A stretch of DNA of 37,923 nucleotides from Candidatus Omnitrophota bacterium (GTDB taxonomy: Bacteria > Omnitrophota > Gorgyraeia > Zapsychrales > Zapsychraceae), in the NCBI GenBank assembly GCA_015232535.1, contig JADFZM010000008.1, positions 1-37,923 on the forward strand. The letters are read 5' to 3'. Made by a program: the position numbers and the translations under genes. The notes beneath the pieces are model-generated. The model was not told where the DNA came from, did not search any database, and worked only from the letters and a program-made list of their open reading frames with translations. Every line of letters begins with the position of its first letter. The stretch's first letter is position 1. Positions 1 through 7,900 of this stretch are shown here, piece after piece.

Positions 1-168
1 TATAGACACCGGCTAAAAATTTTGATATAAGTATCCACGGGATTAAAGCTGTTTTGGACAATTTCCTTATTGTTAAAAATATATCGTGCCGTACTTTTTC
101 CCCGGGAAGATTTAAAAGAAGAAAGTATAGGCGCCAATAATTGTATAGATTTTAATTAAAGTAATCTT

Positions 169-241
169 GGGCCATTAGCTCACATGGTAGAGCAACTGAC
201 TCTTAATCAGTGGGTAGCAGGTTCGATTCCTGCATGGCCCA
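169..241 (+). tRNA. tRNA-Lys (anticodon CTT)
   Basis: A complete cloverleaf can be folded. The 7-bp acceptor stem is GGGCCAT with ATGGCCC, followed by discriminator A at 241. The anticodon stem ACTGA/TCAGT encloses the loop CTCTTAA (anticodon CTT, reading AAG). The T arm is GCAGG-TTCGATT-CCTGC. No CCA is encoded. A copy of the last 20 bases or so recurs at 390-410. Confidence 0.95.
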
Positions 242-245
242 TAAA
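225..245 (+). repeat. tRNA-Lys 3'-end direct repeat, copy 1
   Basis: This is the 3' half of the T arm, the acceptor strand and 5 bases beyond the tRNA. It matches 390-410 in 20 of 21 positions, differing only at 234 (a) versus 399 (t). A direct repeat of a tRNA 3' end is the usual trace of tRNA-targeted site-specific integration (attachment site). No integrase is visible in the window, so this reading is inferential. Confidence 0.6.
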
Positions 246-260
246 ATAGCATCTGTAGAG

Positions 261-333
261 CAATCCCTTTTTTTTAAGCATAAAGGGAATTGGTTCTCCC
301 GCCAATCTAATAAGTGAATTAATGATGGCGGGA
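261..333. other. Two inverted repeats after tRNA-Lys
   Basis: The first repeat (261-291) has arms CAATCCCTTT and AAAGGGAATTG, with one bulged A and a T-rich loop. The second (297-333) has perfect 8-bp arms TCCCGCCA and TGGCGGGA around 21 nt. Neither is followed by a clean T-tract on the plus strand. They could be a tRNA 3' processing or termination region, or remains of a larger element between the two tRNA-end copies. No gene is seen in 242-418. Confidence 0.4.
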
Positions 334-389
334 TTAATTCGTACAATCATTTATATTCTCATAGGCTCCATAAATGAAATGCTCATTAA

Positions 390-410
390 GATTCCTGCTT
401 GGCCCATAAA
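390..410 (+). repeat. tRNA-Lys 3'-end direct repeat, copy 2 (att-like)
   Basis: The sequence gattcctgcttggcccataa (plus one more a) repeats the end of tRNA-Lys. It sits 8 bp before the transketolase start codon. Sequence 5' of it does not continue to match the tRNA, so it is not a second full tRNA gene. It may be an attachment-site scar. Confidence 0.6.
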
Positions 411-418
411 TATCAAAA

Positions 419-1246
419 ATGACCTCCGATAAATTAAATTTAGAATCCCTTAAAGATACCGCCCGGAAGATCCGAGAGGATATCCTCAAGATGACAAATA
501 AGGCAGGGTCCGGCCATCCCGGCGGCTCGCTCTCAGCGGTCGAGATAATCATAAGCCTCTATGAATATCAGATGCGTTATGACCCCAAAAACCCCAAGTG
601 GGATGGACGAGATTACCTTATAATTTCTAAAGGGCATGCCTCTCCGGTCATTTACGCAGTTTTAGCCAGATACGGCTTTTTCCCGGAAGAAGAGCTTTTA
701 ACCTTCCGACAATTAGGTTCGCGCTTGCAAGGCCACGTCCATAGAAAAGTCCCGGGAATAGAATTTAATACCGGCTCTTTGGGGCACGGTCTATCGGTCG
801 CGAACGGCATCGCCTTAGGCGCTAAGCTTCTAAAAAAAGATACTAAAGTATACTGCATTATGGGAGACGGTGAGATCCAGGAAGGTTCCGTATGGGAAGC
901 GGCCATGACAGCTTCACACCAGAAAATAGATAACGTTTGCGCGATCGTTGACTACAACAAAGTGCAGGAAAACGGCCCCGTTGAAGAAATAAAATCCCTC
1001 GAGCCGCTAGCAGAAAAATGGAAGAGTTTCGGCTGGGAAACCATAGAGATCAACGGCCATAATTTTAAAGAGATAAAAGGGGCATTTGATAAGTTTAATA
1101 ATTCTAAAGGCAAGCCTTTTGCAATCATTGCCCATACGGTAAAAGGCAAGGGAGTGACTTTCATGGAAGGGAACCGAGAGTGGCACGGAAAAGCTCCTAA
1201 CGCGGAGGAATTGAAAAAAGCCTTGGAAGATATAAATAATGGATAA
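419..1246 (+). CDS. Transketolase, N-terminal (TPP-binding) subunit
   Basis: This is the pyrophosphate-binding half of a transketolase. With the next gene it transfers two-carbon ketol units between sugar phosphates in the non-oxidative pentose phosphate pathway (cytoplasm, TPP and Mg dependent). The 275 residues cover only the N-terminal domain. Visible motifs are SGHPGGS (about 32-38), GHASP (72-76), GSLGHGL (119-125) and the TPP motif GDGEIQEG (149-156) with its downstream Asn near 180. The reading frame overlaps the C-terminal subunit by 8 nt, which indicates translational coupling. No clear Shine-Dalgarno precedes the ATG, where the upstream bases are occupied by the tRNA-end repeat. Two-gene transketolases are known in archaea and several bacterial phyla, so this is an ordinary split and not a frameshift. 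Confidence 0.95.
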   Translation: MTSDKLNLESLKDTARKIREDILKMTNKAGSGHPGGSLSAVEIIISLYEYQMRYDPKNPKWDGRDYLIISKGHASPVIYAVLARYGFFPEEELLTFRQLGSRLQGHVHRKVPGIEFNTGSLGHGLSVANGIALGAKLLKKDTKVYCIMGDGEIQEGSVWEAAMTASHQKIDNVCAIVDYNKVQENGPVEEIKSLEPLAEKWKSFGWETIEINGHNFKEIKGAFDKFNNSKGKPFAIIAHTVKGKGVTFMEGNREWHGKAPNAEELKKALEDINNG

Positions 1247-2189
1247 GAAAATACCTACCAGAGACGGCTTCGGCGAAGAGTTGGTCGCCTTGGCAAAAGA
1301 AAATGATAAAATAATAGTCGTTTCGGCCGACCTTGAAGATGCGACCCGCGCCGAATATTTCAAGAAAGCTTACCCCAACAGGTTCTTTACCGTCGGCATC
1401 GCCGAACAGGACATGGTCGGGATGGCCGCAGGACTTAGCCTGATGGGTTTCAAATGCTTCGTTAATTCATTTGCGGTATTCCTGACCAACCGCGCCTATG
1501 ACATGATACGCCTAGATTTATGTTACAACAATTGCGACGTTAAGATAATCTGTTCCCACGCCGGGATAACCGTCGGTCCTGACGGCGCATCCGCCCAATG
1601 CTTGGAAGATCTGGCACTCATGAGAGTATTACCTAATTTAAAAGTCATTTGCCCGGCCGATTATATCGAAGCCAAGAAAGCCACCCGGGCGATAACAAAA
1701 GAATACGGCCCAATGTATTTAAGGACTTCCCGGGCTCCTTTGCCCGTTATAACAAAAGAAGAAGACACTTTTAAAATCGGCAAAGCCAATTGTTTAAGGG
1801 AAGGGACGGATGTAACCGTTATCGCCTGCGGTGTCATGGTCTCGGAAAGCTTATCCGCGGCCGACATATTGGAAAAAGAGAATATCAAATTAAAAGTCAT
1901 CAATATGCACACCATAAAACCGTTGGACGAAGAAGCAATTATAAATTCCGCCCGGCAAACAGGTTGCATAGTAACCGCAGAAGAACATCAGATAAACGGC
2001 GGCTTAGGAAGCGCGGTTGCTGAGGTACTAGCTAGGAATTATCCCGTTCCGCTTGAAATGGTAGCCGTTCGGGATGTTTTCGGCGAATCAGGTACACCGG
2101 ATGAACTTATGAAATCTTATAATTTAAAGGATTCTGACATCGCCAATGCCGCAAGAGCAGTTTTATCCAGAAAAATAAAAGACAGATAG
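1239..2189 (+). CDS. Transketolase, C-terminal subunit
   Basis: This 316-residue protein carries the pyrimidine-binding and C-terminal domains that complete the enzyme begun by the preceding gene. The catalytic Glu that activates TPP lies in GIAEQD (Glu56). It is followed by the aromatic and Arg-rich region FLTNRAYDMIR and the C-terminal Rossmann-like domain (EEHQINGGLG, then FGESGTPDEL). The start overlaps the N-terminal subunit by 8 nt, so the two chains are probably made in equal amount. The SDR-like GESG(T)P ending is typical of two-subunit transketolases and of the related 1-deoxyxylulose-5-phosphate synthases. DXS is unlikely because the two-gene layout and the following transaldolase fit transketolase. 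Confidence 0.95.
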   Translation: MDKKIPTRDGFGEELVALAKENDKIIVVSADLEDATRAEYFKKAYPNRFFTVGIAEQDMVGMAAGLSLMGFKCFVNSFAVFLTNRAYDMIRLDLCYNNCDVKIICSHAGITVGPDGASAQCLEDLALMRVLPNLKVICPADYIEAKKATRAITKEYGPMYLRTSRAPLPVITKEEDTFKIGKANCLREGTDVTVIACGVMVSESLSAADILEKENIKLKVINMHTIKPLDEEAIINSARQTGCIVTAEEHQINGGLGSAVAEVLARNYPVPLEMVAVRDVFGESGTPDELMKSYNLKDSDIANAARAVLSRKIKDR

Positions 2190-2204
2190 GGGAGGTTCCT
2201 CAAA

Positions 2205-3338
2205 TTGAACACCAGCCTTTTAAAAGAACTGCATAGTTTCGGCCAAAGCATCTGGCTGGATTATATCAACCGCGCTATGATCAAAAGCGGTAAACTAGAG
2301 AAAATGATCGGCCTCGGAGTTTCCGGTATGACTTCGAACCCATCGATATTCAACCAAGTTATAAGCAGCACTGCTGATTATGACGATAGTATAGCCGAAC
2401 TTAAAGATTTAGGAAAAACCACTTTTGAAATCTACGATGAATTAACCGTAAATGATATACAACAAGCCGCTGATGCATTTCTTCCTGTTTATCAGTCGAC
2501 AGATAAAAATGACGGTTATGTGAGTTTGGAAATAAACCCGCTTTTGGCCCACAATGTCTCTGAGCAGATCAAGGAAGGAATAAGGCTTCACTCAAAAGTT
2601 AACCGGCGGAATTTAATGGTAAAAGTACCGTCGACAAAAGAGGGGATAACGGTCATCGAGGAATTAACCGCGAGAGGGATAAACGTTAACGCAACTCTTA
2701 TATTCTCCATTCAACAATATGAATCGGTAGTTAAGGCTTATTTATCAGGCATGAAAAAACTCCTTGAAAGCGGAAAACCTTTAAAAGAGGTAAGGTCGGT
2801 CGCCAGCGTTTTCGTAAGCCGAATAGATACTGTTTCTGATAAAGCCTTGGAAAGCCTTCTTCAATCGGGAATAAAGCCTAAGGAAAAAGAGAAAGTAATC
2901 GCGTTACAAGGCACGGCCGCAGTTGCAAACTCTCGGCTCATGTACGAAACTTACCGGAACCTTTTTGAATCAAAAGAATTTATTTCCCTCGCCCAGGAGG
3001 AAGGCCACGTGCAAAGGCTGCTCTGGGCCTCAACAGGAACAAAAAATCCTAAATATAGCGAAATAAAATATGTCAGCGAATTGATCGCCAAGTTTACAGT
3101 CAATACCGTGCCTGAAAATACCTTAAATGCTTTTATACTCCATGGGAAAGTTAAGGATGCCTTCAATTATGACGCTAAAGGGTCCTTAAATGCTATAAAC
3201 AGCCTAAAATCATACGGAGTTGATATCAACCAAATCTGCGATAATTTACTTAAAGAAGGCGTAAACTCTTTTGAAAAAGCATTTGAGTCGCTACTTAATT
3301 CGATCGAGACCAAAAGCGCTCAAATAATAAAAAAATAA
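2205..3338 (+). CDS. tal: Transaldolase (long, about 370-residue type)
   Basis: This class I aldolase transfers dihydroxyacetone units from sedoheptulose-7-phosphate to glyceraldehyde-3-phosphate through a Lys Schiff base. The start is TTG at 2205, with the strong Shine-Dalgarno aggggagg at 2188-2195. Conserved pieces are WLDYI with catalytic Asp19, GMTSNPSIF (41-49), the Schiff-base Lys140 in LMVKVPST, and NATLIFS (about 162-168). At 377 residues it matches the longer actinobacterial/cyanobacterial family and not the 220-residue FSA-like or 316-residue E. coli TalB type. It lies 15 nt after the transketolase C subunit, in what looks like one operon for the non-oxidative pentose phosphate branch. 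Confidence 0.93.
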   Translation: MNTSLLKELHSFGQSIWLDYINRAMIKSGKLEKMIGLGVSGMTSNPSIFNQVISSTADYDDSIAELKDLGKTTFEIYDELTVNDIQQAADAFLPVYQSTDKNDGYVSLEINPLLAHNVSEQIKEGIRLHSKVNRRNLMVKVPSTKEGITVIEELTARGINVNATLIFSIQQYESVVKAYLSGMKKLLESGKPLKEVRSVASVFVSRIDTVSDKALESLLQSGIKPKEKEKVIALQGTAAVANSRLMYETYRNLFESKEFISLAQEEGHVQRLLWASTGTKNPKYSEIKYVSELIAKFTVNTVPENTLNAFILHGKVKDAFNYDAKGSLNAINSLKSYGVDINQICDNLLKEGVNSFEKAFESLLNSIETKSAQIIKK

Positions 3339-3360
3339 AATTTTAAATTAAATAGAACCT

Positions 3361-3918
3361 ATGCAAACCAGGCAAAGAAATCAAGTAATATCGGCTGTGT
3401 CCGGAGTCCTCGGATTTATCCTTATAGCTTTTATCCTTTTAAGATTGTACTCCCAAACAAGGTTCTTGAAATACGAAAACCTTACTGACGGATATTCCAT
3501 CGATTACCCTTCCGGCTGGACCTATACCGAGGATACCAACAATACATCCGCAATATTCTTATCCCCCAAAGAATATGAATTTGACTTATTCCAGGAGAAC
3601 GTAAATATCGTTATCCAGGACCTCTCCAAAAACCCTAAGAGCCTGAAAGATTATACCCAGCTGGCAATAGTCCAGCTGCAAGCGGTTTTCCAGCAAAACA
3701 TAAATATTGTCGAATCTTCAGAGATATTCTGGGGAGGAAATCCCTCCCACAGACTTGTCTTCACCGCTAAGGGCGATCAATTCGATCTTAAGTTCATGAA
3801 TATCTGGACAATAGAGGGTAACCGGGCATATCAATTCACTTACGCCGCAACCTTGCCTAAATACAATGACTACCTTAAAAAAGTCAAGAAAATGGCGAAT
3901 TCTTTCAACATCCGATAA
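3361..3918 (+). CDS. Membrane-anchored PsbP-like protein
   Basis: This 185-residue protein has one N-terminal transmembrane helix (about 8-30), followed by an exported domain. The segment starting DGYSIDYPSGWTY resembles the beginning of PsbP/DUF1795-type folds, a small alpha-beta domain common in secreted bacterial proteins of unknown role. No catalytic residues are evident. It is codirectional with the pentose phosphate genes (22 nt after transaldolase) and 8 nt before the methyltransferase. No specific function can be assigned, and the PsbP-like assignment is by motif impression only. Confidence 0.75.
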   Translation: MQTRQRNQVISAVSGVLGFILIAFILLRLYSQTRFLKYENLTDGYSIDYPSGWTYTEDTNNTSAIFLSPKEYEFDLFQENVNIVIQDLSKNPKSLKDYTQLAIVQLQAVFQQNINIVESSEIFWGGNPSHRLVFTAKGDQFDLKFMNIWTIEGNRAYQFTYAATLPKYNDYLKKVKKMANSFNIR

Positions 3919-3926
3919 TTCATATC

Positions 3927-5009
3927 ATGCCAACTTTAACAGATGAGGATTTATCAAAGAAAGTAAAGCCGCTTTGCCCGGTATTCGGCGAATGCGGCGG
4001 CTGTTTATATCAGGACTTGCCATACCCCGAGGAATTATCACTCAAACAAAAATTATTATCAGGCATTCTCGAGCAGAAAGTCGATTTGAATAAAGCATCT
4101 TTCCGGGAAATCATCCCATCCCCGAAACCTTACCATTACCGAAACCGCCTAGACCTTAAACTGCTGAAGACAAAAGACAATAAGGTTTTTATCGGCTTCT
4201 CACCTCAAAGCAAGAACAAAGTGGTTCCTATCAACGAATGCCCTATCGCAATCGAAGCAATATCGGATTTCATCCCCGAATTAAAGAATCAGGCCGTTGA
4301 AAGATTAACACCGAAATACCGCAATGCCAACTTAACAATCCGCACCGGAGACGACAAAAGAGTCTTGTGGGGAGGGATAGGAAAAAGGTCGCTTGAGCTC
4401 TCTCCCGACCATTACCTGTCGACAAAGATAGGGTCAAAAACAATATTTTATTCCCTTGATACTTTCTTCCAGGCGAATTTGTCAATCCTTCCGGAACTGC
4501 TAAGGATACTTTCATCATTTACGTTTATCAAACAAGAAAGCACTTTTTTTGACCTATACGGAGGAGTGGGGCTTTTTGGCATAAACCTCAACGATAAAGT
4601 TAAGAATGTAATATTAATAGAAGATTGCATACAATCTATAAGGGTTGCCGAACATAACTCATTTTTCAACGGTTTGAAGAATCTCGATATTTATAAAGGT
4701 AAAGTCGAGGGCCTCTTCCCGGAGCTACTTAAGAATTCCGCCGGACCGAATATTGTAATGATCGATCCTCCCCGTAGCGGGCTAAGCAAAGAGGCATTAA
4801 AATTATTATCTAACAGTTCAGGAATCGATAACTTAATCTATCTATCATGTAACCCAAAAGCCTTAGCCGATGATTTAAAATATCTATGCGAATATTCATT
4901 TAACATTAGCGAAATAATTCCCTTTGATTTATTCCCTAAAACCGAGCATATAGAAACCCTGGTCACTTTGGAGAAAAAGCATGGCCGAACCAATTATGCC
5001 GCTTCATAA
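3927..5009 (+). CDS. RumA/TrmA-family RNA (uracil-C5)-methyltransferase
   Basis: This predicted SAM-dependent enzyme makes 5-methyluridine in RNA, most likely 23S rRNA. The iron-sulfur cluster ligands are Cys17, Cys23, Cys26 and Cys105 (C-x5-C-x2-C then C). The SAM-binding motif is DLYGGVGLFG (about 209-218) and the substrate motif is DPPRSGLS (280-287). The nucleophile is Cys308 in LSCNP and the general base is Glu343 in TEHIETL. The N-terminal TRAM domain found in RlmD is absent, because the cluster motif starts within 20 residues of the start. At 360 residues it is short for RlmD but acceptable for RlmC or TRAM-less members. I cannot choose among m5U747, m5U1939 and m5U54 targets. The 3' end overlaps the next gene by 29 nt. 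Confidence 0.9.
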   Translation: MPTLTDEDLSKKVKPLCPVFGECGGCLYQDLPYPEELSLKQKLLSGILEQKVDLNKASFREIIPSPKPYHYRNRLDLKLLKTKDNKVFIGFSPQSKNKVVPINECPIAIEAISDFIPELKNQAVERLTPKYRNANLTIRTGDDKRVLWGGIGKRSLELSPDHYLSTKIGSKTIFYSLDTFFQANLSILPELLRILSSFTFIKQESTFFDLYGGVGLFGINLNDKVKNVILIEDCIQSIRVAEHNSFFNGLKNLDIYKGKVEGLFPELLKNSAGPNIVMIDPPRSGLSKEALKLLSNSSGIDNLIYLSCNPKALADDLKYLCEYSFNISEIIPFDLFPKTEHIETLVTLEKKHGRTNYAAS

Positions 5010-7044
5010 TATTATAAAGCAAATACCGGTTTTCTCCGACCTAAACTGGTTCGATATTCAGAAAATCGCAGGTAAAGCGGCCATTGAAGAATATAAAAAG
5101 GGCGCTTTCATAAGAAAGCAGGGCGATCCTCCCGATTTCTTTTATTGCCTGGTCTCGGGTAGATTACAGGCTTACACAGCGGACGAAAAAGGGCGTATCC
5201 GATATACTGATTACCTTTACCGCGGAATGTATTTTGGGATCATTTCTTCTTTGACCGGGCAGAACCATACCTTAACCTTTGAGGCTTTGAACGATTCCGT
5301 CGTCTTAAAAATACCTAAAGGCGACTTCCAGGAAATAATAAAGAAGATCCCCAAACTCGGCATTTTCTTCAGCCAGAGTTTATCAAGGAGGATTCGCCGG
5401 GCAGTGGGCGGGGAAAAGATAGTTTTCGAAAGCATGGTCATATCTGTATACGGGCCGCTGAGCGGGACAGGAAGCTCTACCTATGCTTTGAATTTGGCCT
5501 TAAGCCTTAAGAGACAGGCCAATAAAAGGGTTATCTTTATCGATATGAATATCCCCCGGAATAACGTTGCAGGGAAAGAAAAAACCCCTTATTTGAAATC
5601 GTCTCCGGTAAACTTCCGGGAATTAGCCAGTAATCCTAATGTTATACAAAGCAAGATCGTCAAAGACGACCTCGGTATCGATACGATCAATATTCTTTTT
5701 GACCGCCATGATGCCGAAATAAGGAAGAAGATCAGCCTTTTTATAAGCAATTTATTCGGAGAATACAGCCACATAGTAGTCGATCTTCCGAACGAAATAG
5801 ACGAGATTATCCTAGAGACTCTAGTCCAATCGGATCTTTTGCATATCATAACCTATGACAGAGAAAACGACCTAGAGCAGACAAAAAAAGTCATAGATAA
5901 AATGCGCGACACATTAAAAGATAATTTTAAACAAGATAAAGTCAAAGTCTTGATTCGTTCGCTTGAAGGAATCGATTATACTTCCTTTGACAAATTAAGA
6001 GAAAAAATAAATTTCGATGTTTATAAGAAACTCCCGCAGATAGCTGAGGCGGAATTCAATCAAAATGTCGAGTCAAACCAAATAGTTTTTTGCCAGGCAA
6101 AAGAGGGCGGGGAGTACGCCAAAGCAGTGAACTTTATCGCCCGCCAAATATCCGGCACTTTAGTCGGGCTGGCATTAGGAGGAGGGGCGGCTCTCGGAGT
6201 AGCGCATATCGGGGTCATTAAAGCCCTGGAGAAGGAACAAATAACAATCGATGTTATATCTGGAAGCAGCATGGGAGCCCTGATCGGAAGCTTGTGGGCT
6301 ACAGGAAGGAATTATCCCGAGCTTGAGGAAATAGCTCGGGAATTCAAGCACAAACCGGCTTTGATGAAACTTTTCGACCCGGTTTTGCCCATATCCGGAT
6401 TCATAGGCGGAAGGGCAATTTCCCGCTGGCTTAGGAAACACTTAGGCGATAGGACCTTTAATCAAAATAAAATACCGCTAAAAGTAGTGGCATTGGACCT
6501 AGGCAACCGGGAAGACATAATTATCGAAGAAGGCTCAGTAGTTGATGCGGTCAGAAAAAGCGTCGCGATCCCCGGGATAATCGAGCCGGTCATGGATAAA
6601 GGACGGACAATTATCGACGGAGGTGTTTTAAACCCTCTTCCCATCGATGTCTTGGCAAAGTCAGGAGTCAGGAAGATAATCGCCGTGAACGTCCTTCAAT
6701 CGCCCGAAGACGTTGCCAAACACTCATGCCAAATAAAAAACAGGATCAAACTCAATGATAATTATTCTTTCCTACAAAGGCCGTTGAGTTTTATCCTTAA
6801 ACAAATAAAATTTCTCTTAAGTAAATTCTTTAAACCGACAATTGCCGATATCATAGTTAATACCCTTCAGGCTTCAGAATACGTGATAGCCCGGCAGAGC
6901 GAACAGCAAGCGGACATAAACATCCATCCGGACTTAGCGGATATTGATTGGTACGAACTCTACCGTGTTGACGACCTGATAAAAAAAGGGGAAGAGGCCG
7001 CTTATAAAGCCATGCCTCAAATAAGGAAGCTGGTTTCTGAATAA
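4981..7044 (+). CDS. cNMP-binding / degenerate MinD-like / patatin phospholipase fusion
   Basis: Three domains are fused in 687 residues. Residues 1-140 form a cyclic-nucleotide-binding (Crp-like) domain, including the segment GAFIRKQGDPPDFFY. Residues about 150-390 resemble a MinD/ParA ATPase, but the P-loop reads GPLSGTGSST (158-167), so the essential Lys is Ser165. Residues 395-687 are a patatin/NTE-type serine hydrolase with oxyanion GGG (400-402), nucleophile Ser430 in GSSMG and Asp546 in DGG, so the Ser-Asp dyad is intact. It probably acts as a nucleotide-regulated lysophospholipase at the inner membrane. The start at 4981 overlaps the methyltransferase by 29 nt and is supported by GGAG at 4970-4973; Met6 is a possible alternative. 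NTE-family proteins with N-terminal cNMP domains are known. ATP hydrolysis by the middle domain is unlikely. Confidence 0.92.
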   Translation: MAEPIMPLHNIIKQIPVFSDLNWFDIQKIAGKAAIEEYKKGAFIRKQGDPPDFFYCLVSGRLQAYTADEKGRIRYTDYLYRGMYFGIISSLTGQNHTLTFEALNDSVVLKIPKGDFQEIIKKIPKLGIFFSQSLSRRIRRAVGGEKIVFESMVISVYGPLSGTGSSTYALNLALSLKRQANKRVIFIDMNIPRNNVAGKEKTPYLKSSPVNFRELASNPNVIQSKIVKDDLGIDTINILFDRHDAEIRKKISLFISNLFGEYSHIVVDLPNEIDEIILETLVQSDLLHIITYDRENDLEQTKKVIDKMRDTLKDNFKQDKVKVLIRSLEGIDYTSFDKLREKINFDVYKKLPQIAEAEFNQNVESNQIVFCQAKEGGEYAKAVNFIARQISGTLVGLALGGGAALGVAHIGVIKALEKEQITIDVISGSSMGALIGSLWATGRNYPELEEIAREFKHKPALMKLFDPVLPISGFIGGRAISRWLRKHLGDRTFNQNKIPLKVVALDLGNREDIIIEEGSVVDAVRKSVAIPGIIEPVMDKGRTIIDGGVLNPLPIDVLAKSGVRKIIAVNVLQSPEDVAKHSCQIKNRIKLNDNYSFLQRPLSFILKQIKFLLSKFFKPTIADIIVNTLQASEYVIARQSEQQADINIHPDLADIDWYELYRVDDLIKKGEEAAYKAMPQIRKLVSE

Positions 7045-7114
7045 TCAAATAAATATATCGTTAAATGATTTTTGTTATAAAATATATCGAAGATAAGAAA
7101 TCAGAGGAGATATT

Positions 7115-7513
7115 ATGGGAAAAAGAGTAGGATTGATTCTGCGGATTTTTTTACTTCCATTGCTGCTCATAGTAAACACAGGCTGCATTCCTTTAATAAT
7201 CGGGACGGCGGTGGGAGCCGGAGGGGCAACTTATCTGCAGGGTTCCCTTGGAAAAGAATACAACCACCCCTTATCCGAGACCCATTTGGCCGTTTTGCGG
7301 GCATTAAAAAACTTGAAACTTTTCGTAAAAGAAGATGAGCTCAATTTGAACAATGCTAAAGTCTCCTTTGAAACAGAGACAGGCAAAGCAGGAAAAGTAT
7401 CGCTTGAAGCCTTAACCGAGGAACATACCAAAATAGTGATAAGGATAGGTTTTTTTGGCGACCGTGACAAATCATACATGATCCTTAATGCCCTGGACAA
7501 GGAAATGAGATGA
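7115..7513 (+). CDS. DUF3568-type lipoprotein
   Basis: This is a small (132-residue) lipoprotein. A hydrophobic signal (about 7-20) ends in NTGC, with Cys24 as the lipidation site. A Gly/Ala-rich stretch follows, then a domain of beta strands with the pattern typical of DUF3568 (repeated VSFETET and VIRIGFFGD-like strands). The function is unknown; it is probably anchored in the outer or inner membrane. AGAGGA at 7102-7107 is a good Shine-Dalgarno. The gene follows a 70-nt AT-rich gap that may hold its own promoter. Its stop overlaps the next start (ATGA). Confidence 0.8.
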   Translation: MGKRVGLILRIFLLPLLLIVNTGCIPLIIGTAVGAGGATYLQGSLGKEYNHPLSETHLAVLRALKNLKLFVKEDELNLNNAKVSFETETGKAGKVSLEALTEEHTKIVIRIGFFGDRDKSYMILNALDKEMR

Positions 7514-7866
7514 GCACGGTTAAACTGAACTTCTACGAAAGGCCGTGGGGCCACTATATAAAAATTTTCGAAGACAACGGCGTATGGGTAAAAAGGGTGG
7601 AGGTAAAACCCGGTAGCCGTCTAAGCCTTCAGAAACACGAGCACCGCTCGGAGAAATGGAATATCATATCCGGCAAGGCATTGATAACCATAAATTCCGA
7701 GGATTTTGAGGCGGTATCCGGGTCGGTCATAGATGTCCCGGTAGGGGCAATACACAGGATAACTAATATCGGGAATAAGCAGCTAATTTTTATAGAAGTA
7801 GCCTGCGGAGAAAACCTTTCCGAAGAAGACATTATCCGTCTTGAAGACGATTATCAACGCGGTTAA
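7510..7866 (+). CDS. Cupin, mannose-6-phosphate isomerase type II-like
   Basis: This 118-residue single-domain cupin matches the C-terminal isomerase domain of bifunctional ManC/AlgA enzymes. It opens with RPWGHY and carries metal ligands in KHEHRSEKW (His43, His45, Glu48) and VGAIHRI (His82). As a stand-alone protein it could interconvert mannose-6-phosphate and fructose-6-phosphate, or only bind a sugar phosphate; no pyrophosphorylase domain is present. The start codon overlaps the stop of the lipoprotein gene (ATGA), so the two are coupled. The sugar-nucleotide epimerases that follow support a role in surface polysaccharide precursors. Confidence 0.85.
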   Translation: MSTVKLNFYERPWGHYIKIFEDNGVWVKRVEVKPGSRLSLQKHEHRSEKWNIISGKALITINSEDFEAVSGSVIDVPVGAIHRITNIGNKQLIFIEVACGENLSEEDIIRLEDDYQRG

Positions 7867-7900
7867 CAAATTCTAAGTAAAATAAAAGTGAAGGATTAAA

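Noticed and set aside
31-159. Short open frame before tRNA-Lys
   Set aside because: It has no start codon, Shine-Dalgarno or recognisable protein pattern; the first 168 bases hold nothing else I can support.
390-410. Second tRNA gene or pseudogene
   Set aside because: Only the 3' 20 bases match; no D arm or anticodon arm precedes them.
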